Below, one piece after another: positions 1 to 5,063 of a stretch of 6,184 nt of DNA (the stretch's first letter is position 1; every line of letters begins with the position of its first letter). The notes under the pieces were generated by a model. That model made no database searches, was not told where the DNA came from, and worked only from the letters and a program-made list of their open reading frames with translations. The DNA comes from Intestinibacter sp. (GTDB lineage: Bacteria; Bacillota; Clostridia; Peptostreptococcales; Peptostreptococcaceae): the NCBI RefSeq assembly GCF_022780145.1, contig NZ_JALEXO010000076.1, forward strand, positions 1-6,184, written 5' to 3'. The translations under genes were made by a program, and so were the position numbers.

Positions 1-57
1 TCTTTAGCGCTGATGGTACTTGGTGGGTGACCGCCTGGGAGAGTAAGACGTAGCCAC
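1..57 (+). rRNA. rrf: 5S ribosomal RNA, 3' part only
   Basis: The window opens inside a 5S rRNA gene. The stretch holds the typical 3' half: a 'gatggtact' segment, the helix around 'tggtgggtgaccgcc', the 'tgggagagta' segment and a terminal 'gacgtagccacg' that would close helix I with the missing 5' end. The 5' half lies outside the window. The exact 3' end is uncertain by a few bases because its pairing partner is not visible. A tRNA-Asn gene begins only about 7 bases downstream with no terminator between, so this is the distal end of an rRNA operon co-transcribed with the tRNA cluster. Confidence 0.85.
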
Positions 58-64
58 GTAATGT

Positions 65-139
<75 letters not shown>

Positions 140-146
140 AATGATT

Positions 147-236
147 GCCGAAGTGGCGGAACTGGCAGACGCACAGGACTTAAAATCCTGCGAGACTTAA
201 CCTCTCGTACCGGTTCGATTCCGGTCTTCGGCACCA
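147..236 (+). tRNA. tRNA-Leu (TAA), class II
   Basis: The acceptor stem is 147-153 paired with 226-232, the discriminator is A233 and CCA is encoded at 234-236. The anticodon stem is CAGGA/TCCTG with anticodon TAA at 181-183. A long variable arm, which could fold as a short extra helix (around 191-207), makes it a class II tRNA and fits leucine. The T arm is CCGG-TTCGATT-CCGG. It reads TTA and TTG, the dominant leucine codons in this AT-rich sequence. Confidence 0.97.
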
Positions 237-250
237 CACAAGTATAATGT

Positions 251-326
<76 letters not shown>

Positions 327-333
327 GTAAAAT

Positions 334-408
334 GGCTCATTGGTCAAGCGGTTAAGACACCGCCCTTTCACGGCGGTAACAGGGGTTCAATTCCCCTATG
401 AGTCACCA
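334..408 (+). tRNA. tRNA-Glu (TTC)
   Basis: The acceptor stem is 334-340 with 398-404 (one G:T wobble), the discriminator is A405 and CCA is encoded at 406-408. The anticodon stem is CCGCC/GGCGG with anticodon TTC at 367-369. The T arm is AGGGG-TTCAATT-CCCCT and the D stem is the short three-pair form usual for Glu. Confidence 0.96.
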
Positions 409-415
409 ATAAAAT

Positions 416-491
416 GGGATCATAGCTCAGCTGGGAGAGCACCTGCCTTACAAGCAGGGGGTCACAGGTTCGAGCCCTGTTGGTCCCACCA
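416..491 (+). tRNA. tRNA-Val (TAC)
   Basis: The acceptor stem is 416-422 with 481-487 (one T:G wobble), the discriminator is A488 and CCA is encoded at 489-491. The anticodon stem is CCTGC/GCAGG with anticodon TAC at 449-451. The T arm is ACAGG-TTCGAGC-CCTGT. It lies 7 bases after tRNA-Glu, in the same transcript. Confidence 0.97.
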
Positions 492-498
492 TAAATGC

Positions 499-575
499 GG
501 CCTGGTAGTTCAGCTGGTTAGAATGCCAGCCTGTCACGCTGGAGGTCGAGGGTTCGAGTCCCTTCCAGGTCGCCA
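499..575 (+). tRNA. tRNA-Asp (GTC)
   Basis: The acceptor stem is 499-505 with 565-571 (one G:T wobble), discriminator G572, the base expected for Asp. CCA is encoded at 573-575. The anticodon stem is CCAGC/GCTGG with anticodon GTC at 533-535, and the T arm follows the standard GGTTCGAGTCC pattern. Confidence 0.97.
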
Positions 576-581
576 TAATTA

Positions 582-656
582 GCGGGAATAGTTCAGTGGT
601 AGAGCGCAACCTTGCCAAGGTTGAAGTCGCGAGTTCGAATCTCGTTTCCCGCTCCA
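582..656 (+). tRNA. tRNA-Gly (GCC)
   Basis: The acceptor stem is 582-588 with 646-652, discriminator T653, which is the usual bacterial Gly identity base. CCA is encoded at 654-656. The anticodon stem is CAACC/GGTTG with anticodon GCC at 614-616. The T arm is CGAG-TTCGAAT-CTCG. Confidence 0.97.
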
Positions 657-665
657 ATAAAATAT

Positions 666-742
<77 letters not shown>

Positions 743-746
743 ATCG

Positions 747-778
747 AAAAAGTTTCACATTAGTGAGACTTTTTTTTT
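747..778 (+). terminator. rho-independent terminator of the rRNA-tRNA operon
   Basis: An inverted repeat pairs 747-758 with 763-774 around an ATTA loop (759-762). Its core is GTTTCAC/GTGAGAC with one T:G wobble, extended by an A-run/T-run, and an uninterrupted T-run follows to 778. It sits immediately after tRNA-Arg and separates the stable-RNA operon from cdaA. Confidence 0.93.
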
Positions 779-868
779 ATATAAAAATTGTTATTTTACT
801 ATTAGATTTAAAAAAGTTAAGTTTAAAAGACTTTAAAATAAAGTTTTTCTTACAAAATTGTGTATAAT

Positions 869-898
869 TTGTATATAGTTAGATTAATATAGTATAAT
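869..898 (+). promoter_or_regulatory. candidate SigA-type promoter for cdaA-cdaR
   Basis: A perfect TATAAT (893-898) lies 18 bases after TTGTAT (869-874, a weak -35 match). It would start transcription near 905, giving a leader of about 65 bases before cdaA. A second perfect TATAAT at 863-868 has no convincing -35. The stretch 779-955 is so AT-rich that chance hexamers are expected, so this is a best guess. Confidence 0.4.
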
Positions 899-955
899 AC
901 AAAGTGAAAAACTAAAAATGTGAATATATATATAGTATAAAAAAGCTAATTAAAT

Positions 956-961
956 AGGAGG
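956..961 (+). promoter_or_regulatory. Shine-Dalgarno of cdaA (decides start)
   Basis: A consensus AGGAGG lies 8 bases before ATG 970 and 5 bases before the in-frame GTG 967. The normal spacing favours ATG 970. The bases between SD and start also spell an out-of-frame ATG-ATG-TGA (962-970) whose stop overlaps the start as TGATG. Its ATGs are too close to the SD to be well used. Confidence 0.8.
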
Positions 962-969
962 ATGATGTG

Positions 970-1812
970 ATGTCCGATTTAAATAATTTTTTTAATAGTT
1001 TTATTAGTATAATATTAAAAATGAGTATATACGATGTTGTGGATATAGCTATAGTTGCTTATATTTTTTATAAAATATATATGTTTATAAAGGATACTAG
1101 AGCAGAGCAGGTTTTTAAAGGAATAGTAATTTTGCTATTGGCTACCCAAATAAGTGATTTGTTTAAGTTGCATACTCTTTACTGGATTTTAGTAAATGCT
1201 ATAGAGGTAGGGGTTATAGCTGTCTGTATAATATTCCAACCTGAGTTGAGAGCAGGATTTGAGTACATAGGTAGAGCGAATTTTAAATTATTTGAAAAAA
1301 ATAATAAAAAGGAAGAAGATGCAGAGCTTAATAAAATGATAGAAGAGATAGTTGAAACATTATATTCTCTTTCTAGACAAAAAATAGGAGCTCTTATAAT
1401 TATGGAGAGAGAAACTAAAATATCAGATATAATCAATACAGGGACAACTATAGATGGAGATGTTTCTAGACAATTATTGATAAATATATTTATACCAAAT
1501 ACGCCATTGCATGATGGAGCTGTTGTCATTAGGGACTATAAGATAAAGGCTGCGGCGTGTTTTCTTCCGTTAAGCCAAAGTAAGGATTTAACAAAGGACC
1601 TAGGGACTAGACATAGAGCAGGTGTTGGTATTAGTGAGGTTTCGGATTGTTTGACTTTAATTGTTTCAGAGGAAACAGGAGAGGTTTCAATTGCGAAATC
1701 AGGTAAATTATATAGAAATATCGCTAAAGAAAGAATGTCAAATATCCTTAAAAATAATTTGAGAAAGAGTTCAACTGAGAAAACTTTATTTAAAGGTGGT
1801 ATATTCAAATGA
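970..1812 (+). CDS. cdaA: membrane diadenylate cyclase CdaA (c-di-AMP synthase)
   Basis: CdaA condenses two ATP into the essential second messenger c-di-AMP, which controls potassium and osmolyte transport and cell-wall homeostasis. The 280-residue protein has the family layout: three hydrophobic segments (about 24-41, 49-64 and 70-90), the conserved FQPELR after the third (89-94), a short charged linker rich in K and E (about 109-126), then the cytosolic DAC (DisA_N) domain. Both DAC signatures are intact: DGA at 182-184 in the context PLHDGAVVI, and RHRAG at 214-218 in GTRHRAGVGISE. This predicts an active enzyme. Length matches the family (about 270-280). ATG 970 is chosen for its 8-base spacing from AGGAGG; an in-frame GTG at 967 would add one residue. 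The stop overlaps the cdaR start (ATGA), so the two are translationally coupled. It is also called dacA or ybbP in other Firmicutes. Confidence 0.96.
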   Translation: MSDLNNFFNSFISIILKMSIYDVVDIAIVAYIFYKIYMFIKDTRAEQVFKGIVILLLATQISDLFKLHTLYWILVNAIEVGVIAVCIIFQPELRAGFEYIGRANFKLFEKNNKKEEDAELNKMIEEIVETLYSLSRQKIGALIIMERETKISDIINTGTTIDGDVSRQLLINIFIPNTPLHDGAVVIRDYKIKAAACFLPLSQSKDLTKDLGTRHRAGVGISEVSDCLTLIVSEETGEVSIAKSGKLYRNIAKERMSNILKNNLRKSSTEKTLFKGGIFK

Positions 1813-2993
1813 TAGAAAAATTAAAGAAAAATACCAAAATAAAAATAATATCTTTATTAAGTGCAATAGTACTTTGGATGTATGTCATGGCTGTTGTAGA
1901 TCCAGAGGATACAAAATTATATGAAGACATACCGATTACTATAACTAATTTAAATGAAATAAATGATTTAGATTTAGTTGTGGATCCAGATGAGGATTTA
2001 GTTGCGTCTGTGTATGTTAAGGGGAATTTATCGGATTTACAAAAGATAACTGCAGAAAATATAAATGTCTACGGTACTGTAAATCATCCAATAGAAGGTC
2101 AAAATCAATTGTACCTAAGAGCAAGTGCTAGCGACAAGGTTACGACAGATTTTAAATCAGATACTATTGTTATAAATTTGGAAAAAGTAATAGAAGAAGA
2201 AAGAAATATAACAGTAAATATAACTGGAGATTATGCGGATGATGTGGATACTGTTAAACTAAAAAATGAGAAGGTTAAAATCTCAGGACCTAGAAGTAGG
2301 ATAGATTCTGTAAAATATATACAAGCAAGCTTTAATGCCGACAAGGAATCTTCTAGCACTTATACAACAGATTTAACATTAGAAGCATTGGATGCTGATA
2401 AGAAGAAAGTAAGCGATGTGAATTTAGAATTTGACAAAGTTAGCGCAGAAATATCTTTTTTAAAGCAGAAAGAAGTTAAGATAAATCCTGTATTCACTAA
2501 TTCTGGTTCAGATTTGATTGAAGGTGAGGATTTTATTTTATCCCCTGATGTTATAAAAATAAAAGGAAAAAGTGCTGATATAGATAATATAGACTCTATA
2601 AATACAAATACTATTGATATCAATAATTTTGAATCAGATAGTAAAGTAATAAAACTACAAATTCCAAATGGAGTTACTTGTGACAAAGATAGTGTAACTA
2701 TAAAAATGTCAAAAGAAAATAGTTTAGTAGATACATTTACATATTATAAGGATGAATTGAATTTACTAAATAATAACGATCAAAATATATCACTTGATAA
2801 TTTTGACATTCCAGATACTATAAAGGTTACTTTAAAATACGCTAAGAATTCACAAAAAATATCTAAAGATGATTTAAAATTATATATAGATTTAGAGGAG
2901 GGCTTTAGTCCTGACAAACAATATCCGATTGTTTACAGAGATGCAGAGGTCAAGAGTATATCTATTGACCCAAGCTATGTCACATCTAAATAA
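1809..2993 (+). CDS. cdaR: CdaA regulatory protein CdaR (YbbR-domain protein)
   Basis: This protein is anchored in the membrane with its bulk outside, and in other Firmicutes it binds CdaA and modulates c-di-AMP synthesis. One hydrophobic segment (about 11-30) follows a short Lys-rich N terminus, then comes a long extracytoplasmic beta-rich region of YbbR repeats. Repeat signatures are visible at VYVKG (68-72), VKISG (156-160) and IKIKG (249-253). A fourth, degenerate unit (about 306-390) has IKVTL at 338-342 but lacks the glycine. At 394 residues it is shorter than the B. subtilis protein (about 480). The start ATG 1809 overlaps the cdaA stop and has an AGGTGG-type SD at 1794-1799, 9 bases upstream. 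An intrinsic terminator follows at 3051-3085, so cdaA-cdaR appears to be a two-gene operon. The family assignment is firm; whether it activates or inhibits CdaA here cannot be read from sequence. Confidence 0.92.
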   Translation: MIEKLKKNTKIKIISLLSAIVLWMYVMAVVDPEDTKLYEDIPITITNLNEINDLDLVVDPDEDLVASVYVKGNLSDLQKITAENINVYGTVNHPIEGQNQLYLRASASDKVTTDFKSDTIVINLEKVIEEERNITVNITGDYADDVDTVKLKNEKVKISGPRSRIDSVKYIQASFNADKESSSTYTTDLTLEALDADKKKVSDVNLEFDKVSAEISFLKQKEVKINPVFTNSGSDLIEGEDFILSPDVIKIKGKSADIDNIDSINTNTIDINNFESDSKVIKLQIPNGVTCDKDSVTIKMSKENSLVDTFTYYKDELNLLNNNDQNISLDNFDIPDTIKVTLKYAKNSQKISKDDLKLYIDLEEGFSPDKQYPIVYRDAEVKSISIDPSYVTSK

Positions 2994-3050
2994 GGTTTAA
3001 ATTCAAAAAAAATATATTAATTGATAATTAAAATGTAAAAAGTAACAAAT

Positions 3051-3085
3051 AAAAGACAATAGGTAAGTTATCTATTGTCTTTTTT
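3051..3085 (+). terminator. rho-independent terminator after cdaR
   Basis: AAAAGACAATAG (3051-3062) pairs with CTATTGTCTTTT (3072-3083). The stem can be extended inward by a G:T and a T:A pair to a 5-base loop, and a T-run runs to 3085. It lies about 57 bases after the cdaR stop and separates cdaA-cdaR from glmM transcriptionally. Confidence 0.88.
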
Positions 3086-3121
3086 CTTTATAAGTATTAA
3101 AATAATTCTATGACAATTTTC

Positions 3122-3139
3122 CGATTTTGAACGAAATCG
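3122..3139 (+). repeat. inverted repeat overlapping a candidate -35 box
   Basis: CGATTTT (3122-3128) and GAAATCG (3133-3139) form 6 perfect pairs plus a T:G around a GAAC centre. It is more GC-containing than its surroundings. The right end of the left arm plus the centre make up the -35 candidate TTGAAC (3127-3132), the position expected of a repressor operator. It could also be a chance palindrome. Confidence 0.45.
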
Positions 3140-3156
3140 CTTGAAACGTCTATAAA
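3127..3156 (+). promoter_or_regulatory. candidate distal glmM promoter
   Basis: TTGAAC (3127-3132) and TATAAA (3151-3156) are separated by 18 bases, each matching the SigA consensus closely. The predicted start near 3163 gives a leader of about 109 bases. It lies downstream of the cdaR terminator, as expected for an independent glmM promoter. Confidence 0.5.
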
Positions 3157-3226
3157 TAAGAATATAAATTTTATTAAATATGAGAATAAATGTTAATAAT
3201 TTGTAAGAAAGATTTTTAAATTTTAT

Positions 3227-3235
3227 TGATATAAT
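3227..3235 (+). promoter_or_regulatory. candidate proximal glmM promoter (extended -10)
   Basis: TGATATAAT is a complete extended -10 element (TG-N-TATAAT). No good -35 is seen at 17 bases (GAAAGA), which extended -10 promoters tolerate. Predicted start near 3242, about 30 bases before glmM. Confidence 0.5.
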
Positions 3236-3271
3236 AACTATTAAGGTTTTCAATTTGGAAGGAGACTTTTT

Positions 3272-4618
3272 ATGAGAAAATATTTTGGAACTGATGGAGT
3301 AAGAGGAGTAGCTAATAAAGAGCTTACTTGTGATTTAGCATATAAATTAGGTAGAGCTGGAGGATATGTTCTAACTAATACAGAATATAAAGTAAAAGTA
3401 GTTGTAGGTAAGGATACAAGACAATCAGGAGATATGTTAGAAGCAGCATTAATCGCTGGTTTAATGTCTGTTGGATGTGATGTAATAACAGTTGGAGTAA
3501 TACCTACACCAGGAGTTGCATATTTAACTAGAAAATATGGAGCTGATTGTGGTGTTGTAATATCTGCATCACACAACCCTATGGAAGACAATGGAATCAA
3601 GTTTTTCAACAAAGATGGGTTTAAATTAGACGACGAAATAGAGTTAAAAATAGAAAAATATATTGATAATATAGAAAAAATAGATTATAATCCTATAGGT
3701 GAAAAAGTTGGTGTAAGAATTCACAAACATACAGCAACAAAAGATTATGTAGATTATTTAAAATCTATAGTAAATGCAGATTTAACAGGATTAAAAGTAG
3801 TACTAGACTGTGCAAATGGAGCATCTTATAAGGTTGCACCAGCAGTTTTCAAAGAATTAGGAGCTGAAGTAATAGATATAAATACTACTCCTAATGGTAA
3901 AAATATAAACGATAAATGTGGATCAACTCATCCAGAAGGACTTCAAAAAGCCGTTGTAGAAAATAAAGCTGATTTCGGTCTTGCATACGATGGAGATGCT
4001 GACAGATTAATTGCAGTAGATGAAACAGGAGCAATTGTAGATGGAGATCATATAATGGTTTTAGGGGCTGTTTACCTTAAAAATAAAAATAAACTAGCTG
4101 ACAATACATTAGTAGTAACTACAATGAGCAATATGGGACTTCATGTAGCAGCTAAGGAATATGGTATAAAATTAGCTATTACAGATGTTGGAGATAGATA
4201 TGTAATAGAAGAAATGAAAAAACATGGATATAATTTAGGAGGAGAACAATCAGGACATATGATTTTCCTAGATTATAATACTACTGGAGACGGAACATTG
4301 AGTTCATTAATCGTTTCTAAAATTGTAAAAGAAGAAGGTAAAACTTTATCAGAGTTATCAGCTCTAATGACAACATACCCACAAGTTTTAATAAACGTGG
4401 AAGTTAAAAATGAAGTAAAAAACAAATACATGGAAAATGAAGAAATAAGAGCTGAAATAGAAAGACTTGAAAAGCTTATGGATGGTACAGGAAGAGTCTT
4501 AATAAGACCATCTGGAACACAACCATTAGTAAGAGTTATGTTAGAGGGTAAAGATGAAGGTCAAATAAGAGAGTTAGCTCAAGGGTTAGCAGATCTTATT
4601 AAAGAAAAATTATCTTAA
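3272..4618 (+). CDS. glmM: phosphoglucosamine mutase GlmM
   Basis: GlmM interconverts glucosamine-6-phosphate and glucosamine-1-phosphate, the second step toward UDP-GlcNAc for peptidoglycan, in the cytosol. The 448-residue protein has the full length of the alpha-D-phosphohexomutase family and its motifs in order: the phosphoserine loop ISASHNP with catalytic Ser100 (97-103), the Mg-binding DGDADR (240-245; Asp240, 242 and 244), the sugar-binding GEQSGH (324-329) and the phosphate-binding RPSGTQ (412-417). In the last motif Gln417 stands where the family commonly has Glu. ATG 3272 has a strong GGAAGGAG SD (3257-3264) at 7-base spacing. It has its own candidate promoters upstream and a strong hairpin downstream. 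In several Firmicutes GlmM also binds CdaA and inhibits c-di-AMP synthesis, which fits its place beside cdaA-cdaR. Its strongly biased codon use (AGA-only Arg, A/T-ending codons) suggests high expression. Confidence 0.97.
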   Translation: MRKYFGTDGVRGVANKELTCDLAYKLGRAGGYVLTNTEYKVKVVVGKDTRQSGDMLEAALIAGLMSVGCDVITVGVIPTPGVAYLTRKYGADCGVVISASHNPMEDNGIKFFNKDGFKLDDEIELKIEKYIDNIEKIDYNPIGEKVGVRIHKHTATKDYVDYLKSIVNADLTGLKVVLDCANGASYKVAPAVFKELGAEVIDINTTPNGKNINDKCGSTHPEGLQKAVVENKADFGLAYDGDADRLIAVDETGAIVDGDHIMVLGAVYLKNKNKLADNTLVVTTMSNMGLHVAAKEYGIKLAITDVGDRYVIEEMKKHGYNLGGEQSGHMIFLDYNTTGDGTLSSLIVSKIVKEEGKTLSELSALMTTYPQVLINVEVKNEVKNKYMENEEIRAEIERLEKLMDGTGRVLIRPSGTQPLVRVMLEGKDEGQIRELAQGLADLIKEKLS

Positions 4619-4709
4619 GAGAAAAATACTTATTAAAAATATTAAATAGGTAAATATGCTGGTCATTAAATAATATTTGCATAAATTTTAATAATAATTG
4701 AGAATAATA
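4619..4709 (+). other. AT-rich spacer after glmM, nothing clear
   Basis: This stretch contains no convincing ORF, promoter pair or strong hairpin. A weak imperfect pairing between AAATATGC and GCATAAATTT (around 4643-4690) is the only structure seen and may be chance. Confidence 0.5.
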
Positions 4710-4746
4710 GGGTGTAAAACTGCAGTCTTATTGCAGTTTTACTCCC
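4710..4746 (+). other. strong hairpin between glmM and glmS, no U-tract
   Basis: GTAAAACTGCA (4714-4724) pairs perfectly with TGCAGTTTTAC (4732-4742) over 11 bases around a 7-base loop. After a T/T mismatch the stem continues with GGG (4710-4712)/CCC (4744-4746). No T-run follows (GATGTTTATATT), and none follows on the other strand, so it is not a textbook intrinsic terminator. It may be a weak terminator, an mRNA 3'-end stabiliser for glmM, or a structured part of a glmM-glmS read-through transcript. Confidence 0.7.
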
Positions 4747-4771
4747 GATGTTTATATTGACAACTGAATAA

Positions 4772-4798
4772 TTGATATGAAGTCTGAGAAAATATTAT
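4772..4798 (+). promoter_or_regulatory. tentative glmS promoter
   Basis: TTGATA (4772-4777) and TATTAT (4793-4798) each match five of six consensus bases, but the 15-base spacer is short. A perfect TTGACA at 4757-4762 has no -10 at suitable distance. A start near 4805 would place about 60 bases before the ribozyme cleavage site. Another weak -10 candidate is TAGAAT at 4843-4848. Confidence 0.3.
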
Positions 4799-4822
4799 GT
4801 TTATGACAGCATAGGAATATAT

Positions 4823-4868
4823 CTTAAGTTAATTGTAAATACTAGAATAAAACTGGGATTTACTTAAG
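4823..4868 (+). other. possible helix pairing across the glmS cleavage site
   Basis: GTAAAT (4835-4840) can pair with ATTTAC (4858-4863), and CTTAA (4823-4827) with TTAAG (4864-4868). This gives an 11-pair helix with a 7-base bulge (4828-4834) on the left side. The right strand contains the A4867/G4868 cleavage junction of the downstream ribozyme. Seen as base pairing only; any effect on cleavage is inference. Confidence 0.4.
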
Positions 4869-5020
4869 CGCCAGAACTTAATTGTTTAATTAAGTTGACG
4901 AGGTCAGAGTTAATCGAAATGTCGGCGGATGCTCTGCGGTGTGCCACCATCGAAGGATTTCTACAAAGTATAAGAGTAATCTTATTAAACAAAAAGAAAC
5001 CCATGTGGATTGACCCGAAT
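4860..5020 (+). ncRNA. glmS ribozyme riboswitch (GlcN6P-activated)
   Basis: This self-cleaving riboswitch uses glucosamine-6-phosphate as cofactor to cut the glmS leader, after which the downstream mRNA is degraded, giving feedback control. The conserved core is clear: AAGCGCC with cleavage expected between A4867 and G4868; helix P1 as ACTTAATT (4876-4883)/AATTAAGT (4888-4895) with a 4-base loop; GACGAGG (4897-4903), whose first G (4897) matches the catalytic guanine (G40 in the Thermoanaerobacter ribozyme); AATCGAAAT and GTCGGCGGATGC; P3 as CAGAG (4905-4909)/CTCTG (4932-4936); a small GGTG/CACC hairpin (4938-4948); and P4, with outer stem 4955-4962/4995-5002 and an inner stem 4970-4975/4980-4985 capped by a GTAA tetraloop of the GNRA type. 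The 3' limit is approximate. It lies 44 bases before the glmS start. Confidence 0.96.
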
Positions 5021-5048
5021 CTTAAAAATATATAAATTAATATTTTTT

Positions 5049-5054
5049 AGGAGG
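5049..5054 (+). promoter_or_regulatory. Shine-Dalgarno of glmS
   Basis: A consensus AGGAGG lies 9 bases before ATG 5064, directly after a T-run. An AT-only inverted repeat (5024-5031 with 5040-5047) abuts it but is probably too weak to mask it. Confidence 0.85.
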
Positions 5055-5063
5055 ACACAAATT

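Noticed and set aside
243..248. Perfect TATAAT between tRNA-Leu and tRNA-fMet
   Set aside because: No -35 match at 16-18 bases upstream (TCCGGT lies inside the tRNA-Leu T arm); most likely chance within a co-transcribed array.
1179..1808. Two minus-strand open frames inside cdaA
   Set aside because: They lie opposite a gene with intact DAC motifs, have no recognisable domains and no supporting SD; shadows.
2360..2686. Minus-strand open frame inside cdaR
   Set aside because: Antisense shadow of a clear YbbR-domain gene with no recognisable product.
3068..3253. Minus-strand open frame in the cdaR-glmM spacer
   Set aside because: It covers the terminator and the promoter candidates, is low-complexity (I, K and L rich) and has no similarity I recognise.
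3250..3612. Minus-strand open frame over the 5' part of glmM
   Set aside because: Antisense to the conserved GlmM phosphoserine region; a shadow frame.
4757..4762. Perfect TTGACA upstream of glmS as a promoter
   Set aside because: No acceptable -10 at 16-18 bases (AAGTCT and neighbours); the nearby TATGAA is only 13 bases away.
5024..5047. AT-only inverted repeat followed by T-run just before the glmS SD, considered as terminator or SD-masking hairpin
   Set aside because: It has no G:C pairs, so it would be very unstable, and it lies in a known ribozyme-to-SD spacer; likely compositional.
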